A stretch of DNA of 64,000 nt from Meghimatium bilineatum. Its lineage: Eukaryota > Mollusca > Gastropoda > Stylommatophora > Philomycidae. The stretch is from NCBI GenBank assembly GCA_034231615.1, contig CM067306.1, positions 44,336,094 to 44,400,093 of the forward strand, read 5' to 3'. The notes under the pieces are model-generated. The model worked only from the letters and a program-made list of their open reading frames with translations, searched no databases and was not told where the DNA came from. Position numbers and translations under genes: made by a program. Within the stretch, counting starts at the first letter, position 1. Each line of letters begins with the position of its first letter. Of this stretch, positions 34,801 through 49,043 are shown piece after piece.

Positions 34801-37451
34801 CTGATTGGCATCATGTTGTATGATGCTGATTGACATCTGGTTGTATGGTGCTGATTGACATCTGACTGTATGAAACTGATTGACATCTGGCTGTATGATG
34901 CTGATTGGCATCTGGTTGTATGATGCTGATTGACATCTGGTTGTATGGTGCTGATTGACATCTGGCTGTATGATGCTGATTGACATCTGGTTGTATGATG
35001 CTGATTGACATCTGGTTGTATGGCGCTGATTCACATCTGGTTGTATGGTGCTGATTGACATCTGGTTGTATGATGCTGATTGACATCTGGTTGTATGATG
35101 CTGATTGACATCTGGTTGTATGGTGCTGATTGACATCTGGCTGTATGGCGCTGATTGACATCTGACTGTATGATGCTGATTGACATCTGACTGTATGAGA
35201 CTGATTGACATCTGGCTGTATGGCGCTGATTGACATCTGACTGTATGAGACTTATTGACATCTGGCTGTATGGTGCTGATTGACATCTGGCTGTATGATG
35301 CTGATTGACATCTGGCTGTATGATGCTGATTGACATCTGGTTGTATGGCGCTGATTGACATCTGACTGTATGAGACTGATTGACATCTGGCTATATGGTG
35401 CTGATTGACATCTGGCTGTATGGTGCTGATTGACATCTGACTGTATGAGACTGATTGACATCTGGCTGTATGGCGCTGATTTACATCTGACTGTATGAGA
35501 CTGATTGACATCTGGCTGTATGGTGCTGATTGACATCTGGCTTTATGGCGCTGATTGACATCTGACTGTATGATGCTGATTGACATCTGACTGTATGAGA
35601 CTGATTGACATCTGGCTGTATGGCGCTGATTGACATCTGACTGTATGATGCTGATTGACATCTGTTGTATGGTGCTGATTGACATCTTGCTGTATTGCGC
35701 TGATTGACATCTGACTGTATGATACTGATTGACATCTTACTGTATGAGACTGATTGACATCTGGCTGTATGGCGCTGATTGACATCTGACTGTATGAGAC
35801 TGATTGACATCTGGCTGTATGGTGCTGATTGACATCTGGCTGTATGATGCTGATTGACATCTGGTTGTATGATGCTGATTGACATCTGGTTGTATGATGC
35901 TGATTGACATCTGGTTGTATGGTGCTGATTGACATCTGGTTGGATGGTGCTGATTGACATCTGGCTGTATGATGCTGATTGACATCTGGTTGTATGGTGC
36001 TGATTGACATCTGGTTGTATGGTGCTGATTAACATCTGGCTGTATGGCGCTGATTGACATCTGACTATGAGACTGATTGACATCTGGCTGTATGAGACTG
36101 ATTGACATCTGGCTGTATGGTGCTGATTGGCATCTGACTGTATGGTGCTGATTGACATCTGGCTGTATGGTGCTGATTGACATCTGGTTGTATGGTGCTG
36201 ATTGACATCTGGCTGTATGGCGCTGATTGACATCTGGCTGTATGAGACTGATTGACATCTGACTGTATGGTGCTGATTGACATCTGGCTGTATGGTGCTG
36301 TTTGACATCTGGCTGTATGAGACTGATTGACATCTGGCTGTATGGCGCTGATTGACATCTGACTGTATGAGACTGATTGACATCTGGCTGTATGGTGCTG
36401 ATTGACATCTGGCTGTATGATGCTGATTGACATCTGGTTGTATGGCGCTGATTGACATCTGGCTGAATGATGCTGATTGACATCTGGCTGTATGGCGCTG
36501 ATTGACATCTGGCTGTATGATGCTGATTGACATCTGGCTGTATGAGACTGATTGACATCTGGATGTATGGCGCTGTTTGACATCTGACTGTATGAGACTG
36601 ATTGACATCTGGTTGTATGGCGCTGATTGACATCTGGCTGTATGATGCTGATTGACATCTGGCTGTATGAGACTGATTGACATCTGGCTGTATGGCGCTG
36701 ATTGACATCTGACTGTATGAGACTGATTGACATATGGCTGTATGGTGCTGATTGACATCTGGCTGTATGATGCTGATTGACATCTGGTTGTATGGCGCTG
36801 ATTGACATCTGGCTGTATGACGCTGATTGACATCTGACTGTATGAGACTGATTGACATCTGGCTGTATGGTGCTGATTGACAACTGGCTGTATGGTGCTG
36901 ATTGACATCTGGTTTTATGGTGCTGATTGACATCTGACTGTATGAGACTGATCGACATCTGGCTGTATGGTGCTGATTGAAATCTGGTTGTATGGTGCTG
37001 TTTGACATCTGGTTGTATGGTGCTGAGTGACATCTGACTGTATGAGACTGATTGACATCTGGTTGTATGTTGCTGATTGACATCTGGTTGTATGGTGCTG
37101 ATTGACATCTGACTGTATGAGACTGATTGACATCTGGTTGTATGGTGCTGATTGACATCTGGTTGTATGGTGCTGATTGACATCTGACTGTATGAGACTG
37201 ATTGACATCTGGTTGTATGGTGCTGATTGACATCTGGTTGTATGATGCTGATTGACATCTGACTGTATGAGACTGATTGACATCTGGCTGTATGGTGCTG
37301 ATTGACATCTGGCTGTATGGTGCTGATTGACATATGGTTGTATGGTGCTGATTGACATCTGGTTGTATGGCGCTGATTGACATCTGACTGTATGAGACTG
37401 ATTGACATCTGGCTGTATGGTGCTGTTTGACATCTGGCTGTATGGCGCTGA
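25860..37451. repeat. Satellite higher-order block L1 (11,592 bp)
   Basis: Rare variants recur with a constant offset of 11,592 bp, for example the odd pair gattttcatcaggctatatg at about 25,930 and 37,522, and the 1,191-codon ORF 25,941-29,516 repeated as 37,533-41,108 with the same sequence. The left edge is at about 25,860, where the preceding monomers stop agreeing. Confidence 0.9.
30150..37451. repeat. Nested 3,847-bp duplication inside L1 (repeated in L2)
   Basis: Variants at about 30,150-33,605 recur at 33,997-37,452 with an offset of 3,847 bp (for example the short-monomer tctgactatgagactg at 32,214 and 36,061, and ORFs 30,276-31,838 and 34,123-35,685). The right copy ends exactly where L2 begins. 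The same pair exists in L2 (for example 41,868 and 45,715). 3,847 is not a multiple of 25, because of a few short monomers. Confidence 0.85.
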
Positions 37452-40400
37452 TTGACATCTGGCTGTATGATGCTGATTGACATCTGGTTGTATGGTGCTG
37501 ATTGACATCTGACTGTATGAGACTGATTTTCATCAGGCTATATGAGACTGATTGACATCTGACTGTATGGTGCTGATTGACATCTGGCTGTATGATGCTG
37601 ATTGACATCTGGGAGTATGGTGCTGATTGACATCTGGTTGTATGAGACTGATTGACATCTGGCTGTATGGCGCTGATTGACATCTGACTGTATGAGACTG
37701 ATTGACATCTGGCTGTATGGTGCTGATTGACATCTGGCTGTATGATGCTGATTGACATCTGGCTGTATGATGCTGATTGACATCTGGTTGTATGGTGCTG
37801 ATTGACATCTGACTGTATGAGACTGATTGACATCTGGCTGTATGAGACTGATTGACATCTGACTGTATGGTGCTGATTGACATCTGGCTGTATGGTGCTG
37901 ATTGACATCTGGCTGTATGAGACTGATTGACATCTGGCTGTATGGCGCTGATTGACATCTGACTGTATGAGACTGATTGACATCTGGCTGTATGGTGCTG
38001 ATTGACATCTGGTTGTATGATGCTGATTGACATCTGGTTGTATGGCGCTGATTGACATCTGGCTGTATGATGCTGATTGACATCTGGCTGTATGAGACTG
38101 ATTGACATCTGGCTGTATGGCGCTGATTGACATCTGGCTGTATGATGCTGATTGACATCTGGCTGTATGAGACTGATTGACATCTGAATGTATGGCGCTG
38201 TTTTACATCTGACTGTATGAGACTGATTGACATCTGGTTGTATGGCGCTGATTGACATCTGGCTGTATGATGCTGATTGACATCTGGCTGTATGGTGCTG
38301 ATTGACATCTGGTTGTATGGTGCTGATTGACATCTGACTGTATGAGACTGATTGACATCTGGTTGTATGGTGCTGATTGACATCTGGTTGTATGGTGCTG
38401 ATTGACATCTGATTGTATGAGACTGATTGACATCTGGTTGTATGGTGCTGATTGACATCTGGTTGTATGATGCTGATTGACATCTGACTGTATGAGACTG
38501 ATTGACATCTGGCTGTATGGTGCTGATTGACATCTGGCTGTATGGTGCTGATTGACATATGGTTGTATGGTGCTGTTTGACATCTGGCTGTATGAGACTG
38601 ATTGACATCTGGTTGTGTGGTGCTGATTGACATCTGGTTGTATGGTGCTGATTGACATCTGGCTGTATGAGACTGATTGACATCTGGCTGTATGATGCTG
38701 ATTGGCATCTGCCTGTATGAGACTGATTGACATCTGGCTGTATGATGCTGATTGACATCTGGTTTTATGGTGCTGATTGACATCTGACTGTATGAAACTG
38801 ATTGACATCTGGCTGTATGATGCTGATTGGCATCTGGTTGTATGATGCTGATTGACATCTGGTTGTATGGTGCTGATTGACATCTGGCTGTATGATGCTG
38901 ATTGACATCTGGTTGTATGATGCTGATTGACATCTGGTTGTATGGCGCTGATTCACATCTGGTTGTATGGTGCTGATTGACATCTGGTTGTATGATGCTG
39001 ATTGACATCTGGTTGTATGATGCTGATTGACATCTGGTTGTATGGTGCTGATTGACATCTGGCTGTATGGCGCTGATTGACATCTGACTGTATGGTGCTG
39101 ATTGACATCTGACTGTATGAGACTGATTGACATCTGGCTGTATGAGACTGATTGACATCTGACTGTATGGTGCTGATTGACATCTAGCTGTATGGTGCTG
39201 ATTGACATCTGGTTGTATGGTGCTGATTGACATCTGGCTGTATGAGACTGATTGACATCTGGCTGTATGGCGCTGATTGACATCTGACTGTATGAGACTG
39301 ATTGACATCTGGCTGTATGGTGCTGATTGACATCTGGCTGTATGATGCTGATTGACATCTGGTTGTATGGCGCTGATTGACATCTGGCTGTATGATGCTG
39401 ATTGACATCTGGCTGTATGAGACTGATTGACATCTGGCTGTATGGCGCTGATTGACATCTGGCTGTATGATGCTGATTGACATCTGGCTGTATGAGACTG
39501 ATTGACAACTAGATGTATGGCGCTGATTGACATCTGACTGTAAGAGACTGATTGACATCTGGTTGTATGGCGCTGATTGACATCTGGCTGTATGATGCTG
39601 ATTGACATCTGGCTGTATGAGACTGATTGACATCTGGCTGTATGGCGCTGATTGACATCTGACTGTATGAGACTGATTGACATATGGCTGTATGGTGCTG
39701 ATTGACATCTGGCTGTATGATGCTGATTGACATCTGGTTGTATGGCGCTGATTGACATCTGGCTGTATGACGCTGATTGACATCTGACTGTATGAGACTG
39801 ATTGACATCTGGCTGTATGGTGCTGATTGACAACTGGCTGTATGGTGCTGATTGACATCTGGTTGTATGGTGCTGATTGACATCTGACTGTATGAGACTG
39901 ATTGACATCTGGCTGTATGGTGCTGATTGAAATCTGGTTGTATGGTGCTGATTGACATCTGGTTGTATTGTGCTGATTGACATCTGACTGTATGAGACTG
40001 ATTGACATCTGGTTGTATGGTGCTGATTGACATCTGGTTGTATGGTGCTGATTGACATCTGACTGTATGAGACTGATTGACATCTGGTTGTATGGTGCTG
40101 ATTGACATCTGGTTGTATGGTGCTGATTGACATCTGACTGTATGAGACTGATTGACATCTGGTTGTATGGTGATGATTGACATCTGGTTGTATGATGCTG
40201 ATTGACATCTGACTGTATGAGACTGATTGACATCTGGCTGTATGGCGCTGATTGACATATGACTGTATGAGACTGATTGACATCTGGCTGTATGGTGCTG
40301 ATTGACATCTGGCTGTATGGTGCTGATTGACATATGGTTGTATGGTGCTGATTGACATCTGGCTGTATGATGCTGATTGACATCTGGTTGTATGGTGCTG

Positions 40401-43400
40401 ATTGACATCTGGTTGTATGGTGCTGAATGACATCTGGCTGTATGAGACTGATTTACATCTGGATGTATGATGCTGATTGGCATCTGACTGTATGAGACTG
40501 ATTGACATCTGGCTGTATGATGCTGATTGGCATCTGGTTGTATGATGCTGATTGACATCTGGTTGTATGGTGCTGATTGACATCTGACTGTATGAAACTG
40601 ATTGACATCTGGCTGTATGATGCTGATTGACATCTGGTTGTATGATGCTGATTGACATCTGGTTGTATGGCGCTGATTCACATCTGGTTGTATGGTGCTG
40701 ATTGACATCTGGTTGTATGATGCTGATTGACATCTGGTTGTATGATGCTGATTGACATCTGGTTGTATGATGCTGATTGACATCTGACTGTATGATGCTG
40801 ATTGACATCTGACTGTATGAGACTGATTGACATCTGGCTGTATGGCGCTGATTGACATCTGACTGTATGAGACTGATTGACATCTGTCTGTATGGTGCTG
40901 ATTGACATCTGGCTGTATGGTGCTGATTGATATCTGGCTGTATGATGCTGATTGACATCTGGTTGTATGGCGCTGATTGACATCTGACTGTATGAGACTG
41001 ATTGACATCTGGCTGTATGGTGCTGATTGACATCTGGCTGTATGGTGCTGATTGACATCTGACTGTATGAGACTGATTGACATCTGGCTGTATGGTGCTG
41101 ATTGACATCTGGCTTTATGGCGCTGATTGACATCTGACTGTATGATACTGATTGACATCTGACTGTATGAGACTGATTGACATCTGGCTGTATGGCGCTG
41201 ATTGACATCTGACTGTATGATGCTGATTGACATCTGGTTGTATGGTGCTGATTGACATCTTGCTGTATTGCACTGATTGACATCTGACTGTATGATGCTG
41301 ATTGACATCTTACTGTATGAGACTGATTGACATCTGGCTGTATGGCGCTGATTGACATCTGACTGTATGAGACTGATTGACATCTGGCTGTATGGTGCTG
41401 ATTGACATCTGGCTGTATGATGCTGATTGACATCTGGTTGTATGATGCTGATTGACATCTGGTTGTATGATGCTGATTGGCATCTGGTTGTATGGTGCTG
41501 ATTGACATCTGGTTTGATGGTGCTGATTGACATCTGGCTGTATGATGCTGATTGACATCTGGTTGTATGGTGCTGATTGACATCTGGTTGTATGGTGCTG
41601 ATTAACATCTGGCTGTATAGCGCTGATTGACATCTGACTATGAGACTGATTGACATCTGGCTGTATGAGACTGATTGACATCTGGCTGTATGGTGCTGAT
41701 TGGCATCTGACTGTATGGTGCTGATTGACATCTGGCTGTATGGTGCTGATTGACATCTGGCTGTATGATGCTGATTGACATCTGGCTGTATGAGACTGAT
41801 TGACATCTGGCTGTATGGCGCTGATTGACATCTGACTGTATGAGACTGATTGACATATGGCTGTATGTTACTGATTGACATCTGGCTGTACGATGCTGAT
41901 TGACATCTGGTTGTATGGCGCTGATTGACATCTGGCTGTATGACGCTGATTGACATCTGACTGTATGAGACTGATTGACATCTGGCTGTATGGTGCTGAT
42001 TGACAACTGGCTGTATGGTACTGATTGACATCTGGTTGTATGGTGCTGATTGACATCTGACTGTATGAGACTGATCGACATCTGGCTGTATGGTGCTGAT
42101 TGAAATCTGGTTGTATGGTGCTGTTTGACATCTGGTTGTATGGTGCTGAGTGACATCTGACTGTATGAGACTGATTGACATCTGGTTGTATGGTGCTGAT
42201 TGACATCTGGTTGTATGGTGCTGATTGACATCTGACTGTATGAGACTGATTGACATCTGGCTGTATGGCGCTGATTGACATATGACTGTATGAGACTGAT
42301 TGACATCTGGCTGTATGGTGCTGATTGACATCTGGCTGTATGGTGCTGATTGACATATGGTTGTATGGTGCTGATTGACATCTGGCTGTATGATGCTGAT
42401 TGACATCTGGTTGTATGGTGCTGATTGACATCTGGTTGTAAGGTGCTGATTGACATCTGGCTGTATGAGACTGATTTACATCTGGATGTATGATGCTGAT
42501 TGGCATCTGACTGTATGAGACTGATTGACATCTGGCTGTATGATGCTGATTGGCATCATGTTGTATGATGCTGATTGACATCTGGTTGTATGGTGCTGAT
42601 TGACATCTGACTGTATGAAACTGATTGACATCTGGCTGTATGATGCTGATTGGCATCTGGTTGTATGATGCTGATTGACATCTGGTTGTATGGTGCTGAT
42701 TGACATCTGGCTGTATGATGCTGATTGACATCTGGTTGTATGATGCTGATTGACATCTGGTTGTATGGCGCTGATTCACATCTGGTTGTATGGTGCTGAT
42801 TGACATCTGGTTGTATGATGCTGATTGACATCTGGTTGTATGATGCTGATTGACATCTGGTTGTATGGTGCTGATTGACATCTGGCTGTATGGCGCTGAT
42901 TGACATCTGACTGTATGATGCTGATTGACATCTGACTGTATGAGACTGATTGACATCTGGCTGTATGGCGCTGATTGACATCTGACTGTATGAGACTTAT
43001 TGACATCTGGCTGTATGGTGCTGATTGACATCTGGCTGTATGATGCTGATTGACATCTGGCTGTATGATGCTGATTGACATCTGGTTGTATGGCGCTGAT
43101 TGACATCTGACTGTATGAGACTGATTGACATCTGGCTGTATGGTGCTGATTGACATCTGGCTGTATGGTGCTGATTGACATCTGACTGTATGAGACTGAT
43201 TGACATCTGGCTGTATGGCGCTGATTTACATCTGACTGTATGAGACTGATTGACATCTGGCTGTATGGTGCTGATTGACATCTGGCTTTATGGCGCTGAT
43301 TGACATCTGACTGTATGATGCTGATTGACATCTGACTGTATGAGACTGATTGACATCTGGCTGTATGGCGCTGATTGACATCTGACTGTATGATGCTGAT

Positions 43401-46400
43401 TGACATCTGTTGTATGGTGCTGATTGACATCTTGCTGTATTGCGCTGATTGACATCTGACTGTATGATACTGATTGACATCTTACTGTATGAGACTGATT
43501 GACATCTGGCTGTATGGCGCTGATTGACATCTGACTGTATGAGACTGATTGACATCTGGCTGTATGGTGCTGATTGACATCTGGCTGTATGATGCTGATT
43601 GACATCTGGTTGTATGATGCTGATTGACATCTGGTTGTATGATGCTGATTGACATCTGGTTGTATGGTGCTGATTGACATCTGGTTGGATGGTGCTGATT
43701 GAAATCTGGCTGTATGATGCTGATTGACATCTGGTTGTATGGTGCTGATTGACATCTGGTTGTATGGTGCTGATTAACATCTGGCTGTATGGCGCTGATT
43801 GACATCTGACTATGAGACTGATTGACATCTGGCTGTATGAGACTGATTGACATCTGGCTGTATGGTGCTGATTGGCATCTGACTGTATGGTGCTGATTGA
43901 CATCTGGCTGTATGGTGCTGATTGACATCTGGTTGTATGGTGCTGATTGACATCTGGCTGTATGGCGCTGATTGACATCTGGCTGTATGAGACTGATTGA
44001 CATCTGACTGTATGGTGCTGATTGACATCTGGCTGTATGGTGCTGTTTGACATCTGGCTGTATGAGACTGATTGACATCTGGCTGTATGGCGCTGATTGA
44101 CATCTGACTGTATGAGACTGATTGACATCTGGCTGTATGGTGCTGATTGACATCTGGCTGTATGATGCTGATTGACATCTGGTTGTATGGCGCTGATTGA
44201 CATCTGGCTGAATGATGCTGATTGACATCTGGCTGTATGGCGCTGATTGACATCTGGCTGTATGATGCTGATTGACATCTGGCTGTATGAGACTGATTGA
44301 CATCTGGATGTATGGCGCTGTTTGACATCTGACTGTATGAGACTGATTGACATCTGGTTGTATGGCGCTGATTGACATCTGGCTGTATGATGCTGATTGA
44401 CATCTGGCTGTATGAGACTGATTGACATCTGGCTGTATGGCGCTGATTGACATCTGACTGTATGAGACTGATTGACATATGGCTGTATGGTGCTGATTGA
44501 CATCTGGCTGTATGATGCTGATTGACATCTCGTTGTATGGCGCTGATTGACATCTGGCTGTATGACGCTGATTGACATCTGACTGTATGAGACTGATTGA
44601 CATCTGGCTGTATGGTGCTGATTGACAACTGGCTGTATGGTGCTGATTGACATCTGGTTTTATGGTGCTGATTGACATCTGACTGTATGAGACTGATCGA
44701 CATCTGGCTGTATGGTGCTGATTGAAATCTGGTTGTATGGTGCTGTTTGACATCTGGTTGTATGGTGCTGAGTGACATCTGACTGTATGAGACTGATTGA
44801 CATCTGGTTGTATGTTGCTGATTGACATCTGGTTGTATGGTGCTGATTGACATCTGACTGTATGAGACTGATTGACATCTGGTTGTATGGTGCTGATTGA
44901 CATCTGGTTGTATGGTGCTGATTGACATCTGACTGTATGAGACTGATTGACATCTGGTTGTATGGTGCTGATTGACATCTGGTTGTATGATGCTGATTGA
45001 CATCTGACTGTATGAGACTGATTGACATCTGGCTGTATGGTGCTGATTGACATCTGGCTGTATGGTGCTGATTGACATATAGTTGTATGGTGCTGATTGA
45101 CATCTGGTTGTATGGCGCTGATTGACATCTGACTGTATGAGACTGATTGACATCTGGCTGTATGGTGCTGTTTGACATCTGGCTGTATGGCGCTGATTGA
45201 CATCTGACTGTATGAGACTGATTGACATCTGGCTGTATGAGACTGATTGACATCTGACTGTATGGTGCTGATTGGCATCTAGCTGTATGGTGCTGATTGA
45301 CATCTGGTTGTATGGTGCTGATTGACATCTGGCTGTATGAGACTGATTGACATCTGGCTGTATGGCGCTGATTGACATCTGACTGTATGAGACTGATTGA
45401 CATCTGGCTGTATGGTGCTGATTGACATCTGGCTGTATGATGCTGATTGACATCTGGTTGTATGGCGCTGATTGACATCTGGCTGTATGATGCTTATTGA
45501 CATCTGGCTGTATGAAACTGATTGACATCTGGCTGTATGGCGCTGATTGACATCTGGCTGTATGATGCTGATTGACATCTGGCTGTATGAGACTGATTGA
45601 CATCTAGATGTATGGCGCTGATTGATATCTGACTGTATGAGACTGATTGACATCTGGTTGTATGGCGCTGATTGACATCTGACTGTATGAGACTGATTGA
45701 CATATGGCTGTATGTTACTGATTGACATCTGGCTGTACGATGCTGATTGACATCTGGTTGTATGGCGCTGATTGACATCTGGCTGTATGACGCTGATTGA
45801 CATCTGACTGTATGAGACTGATTGACATCTGGCTGTATGGTGCTGATTGACAACTGGCTGTATGGTACTGATTGACATCTGGTTGTATGGTGCTGATTGA
45901 CATCTGACTGTATGAGACTGATCGACATCTGGCTGTATGGTGCTGATTGAAATCTGGTTGTATGGTGCTGTTTGACATCTGGTTGTATGGTGCTGAGTGA
46001 CATCTGACTGTATGAGACTGATTGACATCTGGTTGTATGGTGCTGATTGACATCTGGTTGTATGGTGCTGATTGACATCTGACTGTATGAGACTGATTGA
46101 CATCTGGCTGTATGGCGCTGATTGACATATGACTGTATGAGACTGATTGACATCTGGCTGTATGGTGCTGATTGACATCTGGCTGTATGGTGCTGATTGA
46201 CATATGGTTGTATGGTGCTGATTGACATCTGGCTGTATGATGCTGATTGACATCTGGTTGTATGGTGCTGATTGACATCTGGTTGTAAGGTGCTGATTGA
46301 CATCTGGCTGTATGAGACTGATTTACATCTGGATGTATGATGCTGATTGGCATCTGACTGTATGAGACTGATTGACATCTGGCTGTATGATGCTGATTGG

Positions 46401-49043
46401 CATCATGTTGTATGATGCTGATTGACATCTGGTTGTATGGTGCTGATTGACATCTGACTGTATGAAACTGATTGACATCTGGCTGTATGATGCTGATTGG
46501 CATCTGGTTGTATGATGCTGATTGACATCTGGTTGTATGGTGCTGATTGACATCTGGCTGTATGATGCTGATTGACATCTGGTTGTATGATGCTGATTGA
46601 CATCTGGTTGTATGGCGCTGATTCACATCTGGTTGTATGGTGCTGATTGACATCTGGTTGTATGATGCTGATTGACATCTGGTTGTATGATGCTGATTGA
46701 CATCTGGTTGTATGGTGCTGATTGACATCTGGCTGTATGGCGCTGATTGACATCTGACTGTATGATGCTGATTGACATCTGACTGTATGAGACTGATTGA
46801 CATCTGGCTGTATGGCGCTGATTGACATCTGACTGTATGAGACTTATTGACATCTGGCTGTATGGTGCTGATTGACATCTGGCTGTATGATGCTGATTGA
46901 CATCTGGCTGTATGATGCTGATTGACATCTGGTTGTATGGCGCTGATTGACATCTGACTGTATGAGACTGATTGACATCTGGCTATATGGTGCTGATTGA
47001 CATCTGGCTGTATGGTGCTGATTGACATCTGACTGTATGAGACTGATTGACATCTGGCTGTATGGCGCTGATTTACATCTGACTGTATGAGACTGATTGA
47101 CATCTGGCTGTATGGTGCTGATTGACATCTGGCTTTATGGCGCTGATTGACATCTGACTGTATGATGCTGATTGACATCTGACTGTATGAGACTGATTGA
47201 CATCTGGCTGTATGGCGCTGATTGACATCTGACTGTATGATGCTGATTGACATCTGTTGTATGGTGCTGATTGACATCTTGCTGTATTGCGCTGATTGAC
47301 ATCTGACTGTATGATACTGATTGACATCTTACTGTATGAGACTGATTGACATCTGGCTGTATGGCGCTGATTGACATCTGACTGTATGAGACTGATTGAC
47401 ATCTGGCTGTATGGTGCTGATTGACATCTGGCTGTATGATGCTGATTGACATCTGGTTGTATGATGCTGATTGACATCTGGTTGTATGATGCTGATTGAC
47501 ATCTGGTTGTATGGTGCTGCTTGACATCTGGTTGGATGGTGCTGATTGACATCTGGCTGTATGATGCTGATTGACATCTGGTTGTATGGTGCTGATTGAC
47601 ATCTGGTTGTATGGTGCTGATTAACATCTGGCTGTATGGCGCTGATTGACATCTGACTATGAGACTGATTGACATCTGGCTGTATGAGACTGATTGACAT
47701 CTGGCTGTATGGTGCTGATTGGCATCTGACTGTATGGTGCTGATTGACATCTGGCTGTATGGTGCTGATTGACATCTGGTTGTATGGTGCTGATTGACAT
47801 CTGGCTGTATGGCGCTGATTGACATCTGGCTGTATGAGACTGATTGACATCTGACTGTATGGTGCTGATTGACATCTGGCTGTATGGTGCTGTTTGACAT
47901 CTGGCTGTATGAGACTGATTGACATCTGGCTGTATGGCGCTGATTGACATCTGACTGTATGAGACTGATTGACATCTGGCTGTATGGTGCTGATTGACAT
48001 CTGGCTGTATGATGCTGATTGACATCTGGTTGTATGGCGCTGATTGACATCTGGCTGAATGATGCTGATTGACATCTGGCTGTATGGCGCTGATTGACAT
48101 CTGGCTGTATGATGCTGATTGACATCTGGCTGTATGAGACTGATTGACATCTGGATGTATGGCGCTGTTTGACATCTGACTGTATGAGACTGATTGACAT
48201 CTGGTTGTATGGCGCTGATTGACATCTGGCTGTATGATGCTGATTGACATCTGGCTGTATGAGACTGATTGACATCTGGCTGTATGGCGCTGATTGACAT
48301 CTGACTGTATGAGACTGATTGACATATGGCTGTATGGTGCTGATTGACATCTGGCTGTATGATGCTGATTGACATCTGGTTGTATGGCGCTGATTGACAT
48401 CTGGCTGTATGACGCTGATTGACATCTGACTGTATGAGACTGATTGACATCTGGCTGTATGGTGCTGATTGACAACTGGCTGTATGGTGCTGATTGACAT
48501 CTGGTTTTATGGTGCTGATTGACATCTGACTGTATGAGACTGATCGACATCTGGCTGTATGGTGCTGATTGAAATCTGGTTGTATGGTGCTGTTTGACAT
48601 CTGGTTGTATGGTGCTGAGTGACATCTGACTGTATGAGACTGATTGACATCTGGTTGTATGTTGCTGATTGACATCTGGTTGTATGGTGCTGATTGACAT
48701 CTGACTGTATGAGACTGATTGACATCTGGTTGTATGGTGCTGATTGACATCTGGTTGTATGGTGCTGATTGACATCTGACTGTATGAGACTGATTGACAT
48801 CTGGTTGTATGGTGCTGATTGACATCTGGTTGTATGATGCTGATTGACATCTGACTGTATGAGACTGATTGACATCTGGCTGTATGGTGCTGATTGACAT
48901 CTGGCTGTATGGTGCTGATTGACATATGGTTGTATGGTGCTGATTGACATCTGGTTGTATGGCGCTGATTGACATCTGACTGTATGAGACTGATTGACAT
49001 CTGGCTGTATGGTGCTGTTTGACATCTGGCTGTATGGCGCTGA
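37452..49043. repeat. Satellite higher-order block L2, near-identical copy of L1
   Basis: The order of monomer variants follows L1 for the whole length, with only scattered single-base differences, for example P to R in one repeat near 44,850 and catctcgttg at 44,528. After about 49,043 the sequence continues as a further partial copy with offset 3,847. Confidence 0.88.
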
